The notes under the pieces were generated by a model, which was not told the origin of the DNA, searched no databases, and saw only the letters and a program-made list of their open reading frames with translations. The position numbers and the translations under genes were made by a program. Below, one piece after another: positions 33,612 to 42,278 of a stretch of 64,000 bases of DNA; the first letter of the stretch is position 1; each line of letters opens with the position of its first letter. The DNA is from Pontixanthobacter gangjinensis. Its GTDB lineage: Bacteria > Pseudomonadota > Alphaproteobacteria > Sphingomonadales > Sphingomonadaceae. Location of the stretch: positions 1,575,772-1,639,771 of the forward strand of contig NZ_WTYS01000001.1 in the NCBI RefSeq assembly GCF_009827545.1, in the 5' to 3' direction.

Positions 33612-36600
33612 ATGGCGTCGCTCCATGACCAGATAGCGGAAGAAGACGCAGGCTCCCAGCCGCGCAGTTGGCCCATGGCGCTGCGCCGTGCGGGTCTGCT
33701 GTTGCTTGTCCTGCTTCTGGGCGCGGTCATTGTCGGATGGATCCAGCGCGAACAAATCGCGCGCGATCTGATTGGCGAACAGCTTCAATCGCTCGATCTG
33801 CCGGTAACTTATGAAGTGTCAGAAATTTCGCCTGAGAGGCAAGTGCTGGAAAATATCGTCGTCGGCGATCCAGATCACCCTGATCTGACAATTGAACGCA
33901 TCGAAGTGGCGTTGGTTTACGGCTTCGGCATTCCCGAAATCGGCCGCCTTACGGTGGTTAAGCCACGGCTGTTTGGGTCCTATAAAGACGGTCAGTTGAG
34001 CTTCGGCAGTTTGGACAAGGTGCTGTTTGACGATTCCACCGAAGAGGCTGGTTTCCCCGCGCTCGACATTGAAATGGTCGACGGGCGCGGATTGATAGAG
34101 AGCGATTTCGGGCCTGTCGGTTTGAAGTTGGACGGGCAGGGGCGGCTTGATGGCGGATTTGCCGGAAAAATCGCCGCAATCGCGCCGCGACTCGATTTAC
34201 CCGAGTGCAAGATTGGCCGCACCACACTCTACGGCGATCTTACGCTGGAGACTGAGAAGATAATTTGGTCGGGACCGATCCGTTCTGCCAATGTCGAGTG
34301 CCCACAATATGCAGGCCGAGTGAACAAACTGGATGCTCAGGCGCGAGTGACGCTTGCTAATGATTTTTCGAAGGTGGAGTCCAGCACCAATCTAAAGGCG
34401 TCAGGCCTTAATCTCTATGGCATCGTGGCGAGTGGTTTGAGTGGGGACGTAAATTTTGCTGTCGCGGATAGCCGTATCATGTCCACATTTGATCTTGGCG
34501 CAAGTTCCATTGCCTCGGATCAGTTTACGGCCAATGCGTTTGCGCTGGACGGGTCGCTGCGCAGCGGCACCGATCTTGCCGATTTGGAGCTTCGTGGCAG
34601 CGCTTCGGGCGAAGGCATGACACCGGGCGCTGATATAGACAGTCAGTTGGCATCGCTCGAATCAGCATCTCGGGATACCCTTGCAGCACCATTGCTGGCC
34701 AAATTGCGCAAAGCAGTTGCGGACGAGGTCAGGTCGACCGATTTTGCCGCGGATTTCACAGTTCGCCAATCCGGTGCCTTGCTATCATTGGTCGTGCCGC
34801 AAGGAACACTAAAGGGTGCGAATGGGACGAACTTGCTGAATCTATCGCAGCTTCAATATTCGCAGCGGGCTAACGCGGCTCCCAGACTATCGGGCAATTT
34901 CCGGGTTGGCGGGAGCAATCTTCCAAAAATAGTTGGCAGGATGGAGCGTGAAGGAGGTGGGAAATCCTTGTTCCGTCTGAAAATGGAAGAATATGCAGCC
35001 GCAGACAGCCGGATTGCCATTCCCGAAATGCTGCTTACCCAAAACCGGGAGGGTGCGATCAACTTTGCCGGACAGGTTACGGCCACCGGCTCGCTACCGG
35101 GTGGCTATACTCGCGGTTTGCGGCTCCCTTTAAACGGTGAATGGAGCCGATCTGCGGGACTGTCGGTTTGGCGCAATTGCACCAATATCGGATTCGATGG
35201 CCTCGCCTTTGCCAATCTTGAATTGAACAGCCGCAATGTCACCATCTGTCCAGCGCGCGGTTCGGCGATTGTCAGGCAATCCGGAGCGGGTTTGCAGATA
35301 GCCGCCGGAATTGCGCAACTTGATCTGGCGGGCACGCTCGCAGGTACCCCTATCGCAATCAAGAGCGGTCCGGTCGGCGTTGCATATCCTGGAATCGCCA
35401 CAGCCAGACAGCTTGAAATTGCGCTCGGCCCGCAAGCCGATGCCAGCAGCTTTGTCATTTCCGATGTGCTCGCGAAATTTGGTGATGGCGGCGGCGATGG
35501 CGGTGCAGGGGATATCGCGGGCGAATTTAGCGGCGCCGACATATCACTCGCGGCGATTCCGCTGGATTTGAAAGAAACGACTGGCGTGTGGACATACGCA
35601 GGCGGTATTTTTCAAATTGATGATGCTGCTTTCCGGCTGGTCGATAGGCAGACTGAAGTGAGGTTCGAACCCTTGGAGGCCAATGGAGCGTCGCTGACAC
35701 TCGACGACAATGTCGTGACCGCAGATGCGACATTGCGCGTGCCAGGCCTGGGCCGCGAAGTCAGCGATGTTGCAATCTTGCACAATTTATCGACCGGAAC
35801 AGGTTTTGCCGACCTCAGAGTTGATGGCTTGCGGTTTGACGATCAGTTGTTGCTAGACCAGCTAACTCCGCTTGCGCTGGGTGTCGTAGCCAATGTTGAG
35901 GGTGTTGTGACAGGGACCGGGCGGATCGACTGGAATTCTGAAAGTGTTAGCAGCTCCGGTGCATTTTCTTCGGAATCTTTGGATTTTGCTGCGGCATTCG
36001 GGCCGGTAAAAGGCGCGTCGGGAACGGTAGAATTTACCGATCTTATCAGCCTGACAACCGTGCCCAATCAATCTGTTCGGGTTGCGTCGATAAATCCCGG
36101 CATCGAGGTAAATGACGGCGTGATCGGGTTCAACCTTCGTGAAGGTGTTCTGCTCGATGTCGTGGGCGGCGAATGGCCATTCATGGGCGGCACTTTGCGC
36201 CTCAGGCCGGTCAATTTGAATTTCGGTGTTTCGGAAAGCCGCAGCTACATTCTTGAAGTGACCGGCCTCGATTCGGCTCTGTTTGTAGAAAGTCTGGAAA
36301 TCGGCAATCTTGCCGCGACGGGGATATTTGATGGTGAATTGCCGATCATCTTTTCGGAAAACGGGGATGGGCGAATTGAGGGCGGCGTGTTGCAATCTCG
36401 CGCTCCCGGAGGAAATGTCTCCTATGTGGGCGAGCTGACGTATGAAGACCTCTCGGCAATTGCCAATTACACCTTCGCTACATTGCGTAGCCTCGATTAT
36501 CTGTCGATGAGCATGCAGATGGACGGTGCCCTTACTGGCGATATCATAACCAGAGTGCGGTTTGATGGGGTGAAGCAAGGTGAAGGGACCAAGCAGAACT

Positions 36601-36896
36601 TTATCACGCGTCAAATTGCTGATCTGCCGATCAGGCTCAACGTTAATATACGTGCTCCATTCTACCGGCTAATATCGACGATGAAGTCCATCTATGACCC
36701 GTCGACTGTTAAAGATCCGCGGAGTTTGGGGCTATTGGTGGATGACGGAACGCGGTTTGTACCGTCAGGCATTGATCCAAAAATTCCGATTACAAATCCG
36801 CAGCAGGAACTGCCGGAAATCCTAAAACCGGAGGGTCCGGCGATAAAGCCCGATGAACTCTCCATTCAGACTTCAGACAGCGAGGAAGTGCCATGA
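33612..36896 (+). CDS. ydbH: YdbH-family intermembrane lipid-transport protein (AsmA-like)
   Basis: 1094 residues. One N-terminal membrane anchor (ALRRAGLLLLVLLLGAVIVG, about 20-40) followed by a very long, beta-rich periplasmic region like the AsmA-like bridges TamB, YhdP and YdbH. The C-terminal segment DIITRVRFDGVKQGEGTKQ plus PIRLNVNIRAPFYRLI and DPSTVKDP is YdbH-typical. In E. coli YdbH works redundantly with TamB and YhdP to carry phospholipids to the outer membrane and partners with lipoprotein YnbE and periplasmic YdbL. Both partners follow here, which makes the assignment strong. Its stop overlaps ynbE (ATGA). Confidence 0.9.
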   Translation: MASLHDQIAEEDAGSQPRSWPMALRRAGLLLLVLLLGAVIVGWIQREQIARDLIGEQLQSLDLPVTYEVSEISPERQVLENIVVGDPDHPDLTIERIEVALVYGFGIPEIGRLTVVKPRLFGSYKDGQLSFGSLDKVLFDDSTEEAGFPALDIEMVDGRGLIESDFGPVGLKLDGQGRLDGGFAGKIAAIAPRLDLPECKIGRTTLYGDLTLETEKIIWSGPIRSANVECPQYAGRVNKLDAQARVTLANDFSKVESSTNLKASGLNLYGIVASGLSGDVNFAVADSRIMSTFDLGASSIASDQFTANAFALDGSLRSGTDLADLELRGSASGEGMTPGADIDSQLASLESASRDTLAAPLLAKLRKAVADEVRSTDFAADFTVRQSGALLSLVVPQGTLKGANGTNLLNLSQLQYSQRANAAPRLSGNFRVGGSNLPKIVGRMEREGGGKSLFRLKMEEYAAADSRIAIPEMLLTQNREGAINFAGQVTATGSLPGGYTRGLRLPLNGEWSRSAGLSVWRNCTNIGFDGLAFANLELNSRNVTICPARGSAIVRQSGAGLQIAAGIAQLDLAGTLAGTPIAIKSGPVGVAYPGIATARQLEIALGPQADASSFVISDVLAKFGDGGGDGGAGDIAGEFSGADISLAAIPLDLKETTGVWTYAGGIFQIDDAAFRLVDRQTEVRFEPLEANGASLTLDDNVVTADATLRVPGLGREVSDVAILHNLSTGTGFADLRVDGLRFDDQLLLDQLTPLALGVVANVEGVVTGTGRIDWNSESVSSSGAFSSESLDFAAAFGPVKGASGTVEFTDLISLTTVPNQSVRVASINPGIEVNDGVIGFNLREGVLLDVVGGEWPFMGGTLRLRPVNLNFGVSESRSYILEVTGLDSALFVESLEIGNLAATGIFDGELPIIFSENGDGRIEGGVLQSRAPGGNVSYVGELTYEDLSAIANYTFATLRSLDYLSMSMQMDGALTGDIITRVRFDGVKQGEGTKQNFITRQIADLPIRLNVNIRAPFYRLISTMKSIYDPSTVKDPRSLGLLVDDGTRFVPSGIDPKIPITNPQQELPEILKPEGPAIKPDELSIQTSDSEEVP

Positions 36897-37168
36897 CTTC
36901 ACCCGAATTGACCTCCCGTTACTTGGTTGCAACAATTCCCGACATGCGAGGGAATGCAGTGAAAAGCAGAAATCCAGGGCATGGGGGGCGTTGCCGATCG
37001 GCAGCGATATTGCTGGCGGGTTCGCTGGCTTTGGCAGGGTGCATCAACGTGAATGCACCGTCGGAGCCGATAGTAATCGAACTCAACATCAATATCAGGC
37101 AGGAAGTGATTTACCGCCTTGCAGAAGACGCGGGCAACACAATTGAAGAAAACGCGGATATCTTCTGA
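36893..37168 (+). CDS. ynbE: YnbE-family lipoprotein
   Basis: A short outer-membrane lipoprotein with lipobox LAGC (SAAILLAGSLALAGC) and a 40-residue mature part, INVNAPSEPIVIELNINIRQ onward, that carries the YnbE pattern of a single amphipathic strand. In E. coli YnbE extends the beta-sheet groove of YdbH at the outer membrane. Start choice: ATG at 36893 has GAGGAAG upstream and is coupled to ydbH; a GTG at 36959 with GAGGGAA upstream would give a more normal-length signal peptide. Confidence 0.85.
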   Translation: MTSPELTSRYLVATIPDMRGNAVKSRNPGHGGRCRSAAILLAGSLALAGCINVNAPSEPIVIELNINIRQEVIYRLAEDAGNTIEENADIF

Positions 37169-37197
37169 TTTCAGAAGCTTCGCCTAAGGAGCCCGAA

Positions 37198-37593
37198 ATG
37201 GCACAGACAATTTTGAAGAAAACCATATTGGCAATCGCCGCTGCAGCCATGGCGGTTAGCGGTATGGTCGGTGTCGCTTATGCCCAACGTGATCCAGCCT
37301 ACGCTGCGGCCCGTTCAGCCGGTCAGGTCGGCGAAAAAATGGACGGCTACCTTGGCATTGTTGGCGCAGAAACGCCTGCGCTGAAGCGATTGGTAGATAA
37401 TATCAATATCCAACGGCGCGCGGTTTATGCAGAGCGGGCTGCCGCTGAAAAGGCGACAGTCGAGGAATATGCAATGACCTCGGGTTGCCTCGCGATATCG
37501 CGCACCGTACCGGGTGAAAAATATCAGGCACCAGATGGTAGCTGGCAAACTCGCACAAGTGCGCCACCAATGCGCGACAGTCGCTGTCCGTAA
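37198..37593 (+). CDS. ydbL: YdbL family (DUF1318) periplasmic protein
   Basis: 131 residues with a signal peptide (LAIAAAAMAVSGMVGVAYA). The mature protein has the DUF1318 pattern: AARSAGQVGEKMDGYLGIV, then VDNINIQRRAVYAERAAAEKATVEEYA with the conserved NxxR and a Cys (SGCLAI). In E. coli YdbL modulates the YdbH-YnbE bridge. It is 29 nt after ynbE, completing the operon. The C-terminus (GSWQTRTSAPPMRDSRCP) is low-complexity and adds a second Cys. Confidence 0.88.
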   Translation: MAQTILKKTILAIAAAAMAVSGMVGVAYAQRDPAYAAARSAGQVGEKMDGYLGIVGAETPALKRLVDNINIQRRAVYAERAAAEKATVEEYAMTSGCLAISRTVPGEKYQAPDGSWQTRTSAPPMRDSRCP

Positions 37594-37705
37594 TTCTCGG
37601 ATTGGCTTAAAGTGTGCTGATCCGGCTTAGGCCGCCGTCCATAGCCTGGTCCAAAGTCTTGCCCCGTAATGTGCTTAAAAATGTTGCAATGCGGCGCAGG
37701 GCCGG

Positions 37706-37734
37706 TTGACTTGCCAATACCCCCCGCCTAAGGG
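37706..37734 (+). promoter_or_regulatory. Putative promoter of the atp F0 operon
   Basis: TTGACT (37706-37711), 17-nt spacer, TAAGGG (37729-37734), about 80 nt upstream of the atpI start. The spacer is C-rich (run of C around 37720-37725), and a CCCGCC...GGCGGG inverted repeat overlaps the -10 region. Match found by eye. Confidence 0.4.
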
Positions 37735-37813
37735 GTGCTCGCCCTCGGCGGGCAGCTCATTTGCCCGTGCCGCGTAGCCTCAATTAAGGAACCCCTTTAT
37801 GGAGGATAACGGC

Positions 37814-38149
37814 ATGAGCGACGAGAAGCCCGCACGGGAACCTATCGCCGAGGATGCGCGCATTGATGCGCTCGAAGCGCGGCTTAAAGCTGCACGAGAG
37901 CGTGAAAGTGAGCGTAACCGGTCGCAAGTGAAGGCTACTGATGCGAACTATCGCAGCGGAAACCGGGTTCTTGCTGATTTGCTTGGCGGGATTCTCGGTG
38001 GTTTGGTGATTGGCGGAACGATTGATTATTTCGCCGGTTCATCGCCTTGGGGTCTGTTGGTGATGTTGTTCCTCGGGATAGCCGTCGCTTTCAGAAACAT
38101 TTTCAAGATGGCGAGTACGCAATCTGGTGATCCGCCGCAGGGCGAATAG
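37814..38149 (+). CDS. atpI: ATP synthase protein I (AtpI/AtpZ-like)
   Basis: About 111 residues. An N-terminal charged coiled-coil-like segment (RIDALEARLKAARERESERN) is followed by two membrane spans (LADLLGGILGGLVIGGTIDYF and WGLLVMLFLGIAVAFRNIF). This is the AtpI/Mg-transport accessory protein that precedes atpB in alphaproteobacterial F0 operons and helps c-ring assembly. ATG at 37814 is preferred over the ATG at 37799 because GGAGGA sits 7 nt upstream of it. Confidence 0.85.
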   Translation: MSDEKPAREPIAEDARIDALEARLKAARERESERNRSQVKATDANYRSGNRVLADLLGGILGGLVIGGTIDYFAGSSPWGLLVMLFLGIAVAFRNIFKMASTQSGDPPQGE

Positions 38150-38191
38150 ACCGGTTTTGTAAATCTCAATTGTCATAGGGACGATTTCAAC

Positions 38192-38980
38192 GTGGCAGCC
38201 GAAGAAGGCAAAGTCGATCCGATGCACCAATTCCACATCGAACCCCTGTTGGGTTCGGATACGTGGGAATTGGCCGGATTCAATATCGCCTTTACCAACA
38301 GTGCGATGTGGATGGCGATTACGACCATTCTGCTGACGATTTTTGTCGCAGGCGGAATGAAGCGAGAGCTTGTTCCTGGTCGTTGGCAGATGACGGTGGA
38401 ATATTTCACCGGCTTTATCGACGATATGCTGGAGGCAAATATTGGCAAGGAAGGGCGCAAATATGTGCCCTATATCTTCAGCCTGTTTATGTTCATCCTG
38501 TTCGCCAATATCCTCGGCCTAATGCCGATTGGTTTGATCGGGCTTCACCCGTTTACTTTCACGAGCCACTTCACGGTGACCGGCGTTCTTGCGATTATCA
38601 GCTTTGCGATCGTTTTGGTTGTCGGTTTCTGGAAGCACGGCATCAAGTTCTTCAGCCTGTTTGTCCCGCACGGCACCCCGTTGCCGATGATCCCGATCAT
38701 CTTCCCGATCGAGTTGATCTCCTTCCTCGTGCGTCCGTTCAGCCTCGCGCTGCGGTTGTTTGTTGCGATGATGGCCGGGCACGTTTTGCTGAAAGTTCTG
38801 TCATCCTTCGTGATTGACGGAAGTAATGCCGGCCCGGAATTCGCCGCGCTTGTCGGTATCCCAAGTTTCATCCTGATGATTGGTATCAGCGCACTGGAAA
38901 TTCTGGTTGCTGGTATTCAGGCATATGTTTTCGCCCTGCTAACCTCGTTGTATATCAACGACGCAGAGCATCTTCACTAA
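38192..38980 (+). CDS. atpB: F0F1 ATP synthase subunit a
   Basis: Membrane subunit forming the proton half-channels beside the c-ring. 262 residues with a GTG start. Conserved features include [17 protein letters not shown] and the helix with the essential arginine, [20 protein letters not shown], followed by the last helices [20 protein letters not shown] and a short C-terminus (YINDAEHLH). It is 42 nt downstream of atpI. Confidence 0.96.
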   Translation: MAAEEGKVDPMHQFHIEPLLGSDTWELAGFNIAFTNSAMWMAITTILLTIFVAGGMKRELVPGRWQMTVEYFTGFIDDMLEANIGKEGRKYVPYIFSLFMFILFANILGLMPIGLIGLHPFTFTSHFTVTGVLAIISFAIVLVVGFWKHGIKFFSLFVPHGTPLPMIPIIFPIELISFLVRPFSLALRLFVAMMAGHVLLKVLSSFVIDGSNAGPEFAALVGIPSFILMIGISALEILVAGIQAYVFALLTSLYINDAEHLH

Positions 38981-39026
38981 GTTATCTAGACAACCACTTA
39001 GAATTACACGAAAAAGGAATATTACA

Positions 39027-39254
39027 ATGGACGCAGAAGCTGCAAAACTGATCGGTGCCGGTCTCGCTGCAATCGGTGCCGGCATGGCCGCCATCGGTGT
39101 GGGTAATGTATTTGGTTCTTTCCTTGAAAGCGCTCTGCGCAATCCAGGCGCTGCAGATGGCCAGCAGGGCCGTCTGTTCATCGGCTTCGCGGCTGCCGAA
39201 CTTCTCGGCCTGCTGTCGTTCGTCGTTGCGATGATCCTGATCTTCGTCGCTTAA
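39027..39254 (+). CDS. atpE: F0F1 ATP synthase subunit c
   Basis: 75-residue proteolipid of the rotor ring. Two helices joined by the polar loop [12 protein letters not shown] (RNP motif); the proton-carrying carboxylate is E58 in [19 protein letters not shown]. It is preceded by AAAAAGGAA. A perfect hairpin follows the stop codon at 39272-39295. Confidence 0.96.
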   Translation: MDAEAAKLIGAGLAAIGAGMAAIGVGNVFGSFLESALRNPGAADGQQGRLFIGFAAAELLGLLSFVVAMILIFVA

Positions 39255-39271
39255 GGCGCTTGATTTTCGGT

Positions 39272-39295
39272 GTGACCCGGTTTTTGCCGGGTCAC
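39272..39295 (+). promoter_or_regulatory. Intercistronic hairpin after atpE
   Basis: GTGACCCGG (39272-39280) and CCGGGTCAC (39287-39295) form a perfect 9-bp stem with loop TTTTTG, 17 nt after the atpE stop and 66 nt before the b' gene. No T run follows, so it is more likely an RNA-stabilising or attenuating element than a full terminator. Subunit c is needed in many copies per complex. Confidence 0.6.
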
Positions 39296-39361
39296 CCAAA
39301 TTTTGCCCATACTTTGATCGCTTGAACGCACTCTCTTGCTTGAACCCCGGGACCTGATCCT

Positions 39362-39856
39362 ATGCCTCAGATAGCTCAAATCTTGGAAACTTGGTCCAGC
39401 CAGATATTCTGGTTGCTGGTGACCTTTGGGTTTGTCTTCTTCGTTGTTGGCCGCGGAATGGTTCCGCGCGTCATGGAAACGGTCTCGCAACGCGATGACC
39501 AGATCGCTGGCGACCTCGCTGCAGCACAAGCAGCACGCGACAAAGCCGACGAGGAAGAGGAAGCATGGCGCAAGCGCGAGAATGAAAATCGTGCATCTGC
39601 TCAAGCTTTGGTCGGTCAGGCGAAGGCCGAAGGCGCCGCGAAAAGCGAGAAAAAGCTGGCTGCAGCACAGAAGCGTATTGATGCAAAGCTGATGACGGCT
39701 GAAGCAGAAATTGCCGAAGCCCGTACGTCGGCCTTGACCGAAGTCGAAGCGGTTGCTGCCGAAGCTGCACAGGACATCGTCGGCCGTTTGGCTGGCGTGA
39801 AAGTAACTGCGGCAAGTGCGAAGACAGCGGTGAAGAAGGCTATGGCCAATGTATAA
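39362..39856 (+). CDS. atpG: F0F1 ATP synthase subunit b'
   Basis: 164 residues. One N-terminal membrane span (IFWLLVTFGFVFFVVGRGMVP) and then a long Ala/Glu/Lys-rich coiled coil that forms half of the peripheral stalk. The split b/b' pair is typical of alphaproteobacteria and phototrophs. Its end overlaps the start of the b subunit gene by 8 nt. The symbol atpG (also atpX or atpF2) is used for b' in this group. Confidence 0.93.
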   Translation: MPQIAQILETWSSQIFWLLVTFGFVFFVVGRGMVPRVMETVSQRDDQIAGDLAAAQAARDKADEEEEAWRKRENENRASAQALVGQAKAEGAAKSEKKLAAAQKRIDAKLMTAEAEIAEARTSALTEVEAVAAEAAQDIVGRLAGVKVTAASAKTAVKKAMANV

Positions 39857-40385
39857 TTCGTTGCTGATCCTAGCCTCAGGAGCCGAAGGCGAAGCGCCAG
39901 CTGGCCCAACACTGTTCGGTCTCGACCCGACATTTTATGTCTCGTTGGCGATGACGGTGCTGGTGCTGGTAATGTTGTGGAAGAAAGTCCCCGGCATGAT
40001 TGTTGGTGGTCTGGATAACAAGATCGCCGCTATCCGACTGCAGTTGGACGAAGCGAAAGCCTTACGTGCCGAAGCAGAGGCGCTTCGCAATGAATATTCC
40101 GCCAAAATCGCAGGCGCAGAAAAAGATGCAGAATCGATGATGGAGAACGCCCGCAAGGAAGCCGATGGCATTCTCGAGAAGGCTGAAGAAGACAGCAAAG
40201 CCATGATCGCCCGCCGCAAGAAAATGGCGGAAGACAAGATCGCAGCCGCTGAACGCGACGCTGTGGACGATGTCCGCAACCGTGCTGCAATGGCGGCGAC
40301 CGCCGCTGCGGAAGAATTGATTGCGAAGAAGCATACCAATGCCGCTGATGCGATGCTTGCTGATGAGATTATTGCTGGCATGTAA
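39849..40385 (+). CDS. atpF: F0F1 ATP synthase subunit b
   Basis: 178 residues: a short N-terminus, one span (PTFYVSLAMTVLVLVMLWKKVP) and a coiled-coil stalk (IRLQLDEAKALRAEAEALRN onwards) rich in Ala, Glu and Lys. It pairs with b' as the stator stalk. It is the last gene of the F0 operon; the F1 genes (atpHAGDC) are not in the window, as usual for alphaproteobacteria. A strong terminator follows. Confidence 0.94.
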   Translation: MYNSLLILASGAEGEAPAGPTLFGLDPTFYVSLAMTVLVLVMLWKKVPGMIVGGLDNKIAAIRLQLDEAKALRAEAEALRNEYSAKIAGAEKDAESMMENARKEADGILEKAEEDSKAMIARRKKMAEDKIAAAERDAVDDVRNRAAMAATAAAEELIAKKHTNAADAMLADEIIAGM

Positions 40386-40408
40386 GCAGCAGGCTTGTAC
40401 AGAATTTC

Positions 40409-40440
40409 AAAAAGGCGGTCCTTGAGGCCGCCTTTTTTTT
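40409..40440 (+). terminator. Terminator of the atp F0 operon
   Basis: AAAGGCGG (40411-40418) and CCGCCTTT (40428-40435) with a 9-nt loop and a run of eight T to 40440. It lies 24 nt after the atpF stop and immediately before the convergent quinone-oxidoreductase stop. Confidence 0.9.
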
Positions 40441-40442
40441 GG

Positions 40443-41423
40443 TCAGCTTTCCGGTTTGAAAACCAGTTTGCCTACGAGTTCCCGCCCAGCCATTGCCTCA
40501 AAACCTTCGCGCCATTGTGACAGCGGCAATATCCGGTCGATTGCGGGCACAATCAGACCCTCATCGGCAAGACGCGAGACTTCATCGGCAATCCGCTTGC
40601 CGCGATCCGGGAAACGGCGAGCATATTCGCCCGCTCGGATGCCGACGACTGAAAAACCCTTTATCAGGGGAATGTTGGTGGCAATCTCGGCAATGCGGCC
40701 ACCGGCAAAACCTACCACCAACAATTTGCCGCCAAATGTTACGCAGCGGGAGCTTTCATCGAAGATATCGCCCCCTACTGGGTCGCAGACAAGATCGCAT
40801 AATGTGCCGCCGGTGATATCGGCGACTTGTTCGCGGAACCTGCCTTGGGAATGGATGACGGCATCGGGCGCATAAAGCCCGGCGATCCGCTCAAGTTTTC
40901 CCGGCGAACCGGAGGCTGCGATGACTCTCGCGCCCAAGGCCTTTGCCAGATCAACCGCTGCCAAGGCGACTCCGCCGCTTGCCCCATGCACCAAGACCCA
41001 TTGGCCAGCTTCCATCCCGCCTTGTTCGATCAATGCCGTATATGCGGTCGTATAGGCGGCACCGAGCGCAGCGGCTTGGGAGAAGCTTAAAGCATCAGGT
41101 GCTCGTTTCAAATTGCGGGCCGGAACGGATGCAAATCCAGCCATACTGCCGGTTTTGGCTCCGCCCATGACGCGTTCACCGATTGCAAAGCCGCTATCTT
41201 CATCAGCCTCGACGACTTCACCTGCCAGTTCCATTCCGGCGATAAAGGGTGGTTGCGGTTTGAATTGATAATCGCCCCGGGTCATCAGCAAATCGGGAAA
41301 GTTGAGCGATGCAGCACGAACCCTGACCAACACCTCTCCGGTCTTGCGCACAGGCATCGGCGCAACAATCAGTTCGCAACCTGACAGATCAGGGCTGAGC
41401 GATGTGACTTGTAAGGCCTGCAT
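40443..41423 (-). CDS. NADPH:quinone oxidoreductase family protein (zinc-free MDR)
   Basis: 326 residues of the medium-chain dehydrogenase/reductase superfamily, quinone-oxidoreductase branch. GroES-like N-terminal part with FPDLLMTRGDYQFKPQPPFIAGMELAG, then the Rossmann NADPH-binding core VLVHGASGGVALAAVDLAKALGARVIAASGSPGKLE's central loop GASGGV. The catalytic-zinc ligands of alcohol dehydrogenases are absent. Substrate unknown; enoyl-type or quinone reduction is plausible. It is 5 nt downstream of gloB's gene end on the same strand... read in order, gloB lies upstream. Confidence 0.88.
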   Translation of the reverse strand: MQALQVTSLSPDLSGCELIVAPMPVRKTGEVLVRVRAASLNFPDLLMTRGDYQFKPQPPFIAGMELAGEVVEADEDSGFAIGERVMGGAKTGSMAGFASVPARNLKRAPDALSFSQAAALGAAYTTAYTALIEQGGMEAGQWVLVHGASGGVALAAVDLAKALGARVIAASGSPGKLERIAGLYAPDAVIHSQGRFREQVADITGGTLCDLVCDPVGGDIFDESSRCVTFGGKLLVVGFAGGRIAEIATNIPLIKGFSVVGIRAGEYARRFPDRGKRIADEVSRLADEGLIVPAIDRILPLSQWREGFEAMAGRELVGKLVFKPES

Positions 41424-41428
41424 AGGAC

Positions 41429-42184
41429 TTAGAAGTTGTCTTTACCGGCCCGCAATGCGGCAAATGTTTCGATCGGCGTCTGTCCGCCCCATTTGGCCAT
41501 CAGAGCAGGATTGTCAGCTCGAAGGAATGGATTGGTCGCGAGTTCCCGCTCAAGCCGGGTTGGCACAGTTGGAGTGCCTGTGGCACGCTTGCGTTCAATC
41601 TCTGCCGCATAGTCCGCAAGAGCGGAGTTTTCCGGATCGGCATGCATCGCAAACTTGGCATTGGCCTGCGTATATTCATGCGCACAATAGAGCATAGTTT
41701 GCGAGGGAAGGGCTTTAATCCGCTCCAGGCTTGCCCAGAATTGCTCCGGCGTACCCTCAAACATTCGTCCGCAACCGAGCGCGAATACAGCGTCGCCGAC
41801 AAAGGCCACGCTCGCTTCGGGTATATGGAAGGCAATGTGGCCATTGGTGTGGCCGCCAACATCAATCACATCAGCCGTGAATGCCCCAAGCGAGACAGTG
41901 TCGCCATGGGCGATCACTTGATCGGGCTTGGCAATCCTTTCGACTTCGGCAGGAGCAATCACAATGCAGCCGGTGGCCGCCTTGATCGCATCGTTTCCGC
42001 CAGCATGGTCGGGATGCCAATGGGTGTTCCAGATGTGGGTGATGGTCCACCCCTTGGTCTGGGCCTGGTTCAGATACTCATCCGCGTCGGGAGTATCGAT
42101 GCAAGTGGTCTGGCCGCTCGCAGGGTCATGGACAAGATATCCGTAATTGTCGGACAGGCACGGGAACTGATGGATTTCTAGCAT
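41429..42184 (-). CDS. gloB: Hydroxyacylglutathione hydrolase (glyoxalase II)
   Basis: Hydrolyses S-lactoylglutathione to lactate and glutathione in methylglyoxal detoxification. About 251 residues from the ATG at 42184. Metallo-beta-lactamase fold with both metal sites visible: NTHWHPDHAGGNDAI (HxHxDH), VDVGGHTNGHIAFHIP and FVGDAVFALGCGRMFEGTPE, then LYCAHEYTQANAKFA. The C-terminal domain ends in NPFLRADNPAL. It lies just upstream of the quinone-oxidoreductase gene on the same strand (gap 5 nt), so the two are probably co-transcribed. Confidence 0.94.
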   Translation of the reverse strand: MLEIHQFPCLSDNYGYLVHDPASGQTTCIDTPDADEYLNQAQTKGWTITHIWNTHWHPDHAGGNDAIKAATGCIVIAPAEVERIAKPDQVIAHGDTVSLGAFTADVIDVGGHTNGHIAFHIPEASVAFVGDAVFALGCGRMFEGTPEQFWASLERIKALPSQTMLYCAHEYTQANAKFAMHADPENSALADYAAEIERKRATGTPTVPTRLERELATNPFLRADNPALMAKWGGQTPIETFAALRAGKDNF

Positions 42185-42213
42185 AGGTTGATTGTAACCT
42201 CTGCTGCCATAAG

Positions 42214-42253
42214 AGGAAAGGCCCACCAACTCTTTCGAGCGGCGGGCCTTCCT
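42214..42253 (-). terminator. Hairpin downstream of rpsA
   Basis: AGGAAAGGCCC (42214-42224) pairs with GGGCCTTCCT (42244-42253), with one bulged A, around a 19-nt loop. On the minus strand it lies 25 nt after the rpsA stop, between rpsA and gloB. There is no strong T run, so termination may be partial. Confidence 0.55.
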
Positions 42254-42278
42254 GAATGCTTAGAAGTTGAGGAAAGAC

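Noticed and set aside
37720-37760. C-rich hairpin before atpI as a possible riboswitch
   Set aside because: It overlaps the putative promoter and matches no riboswitch class I know.
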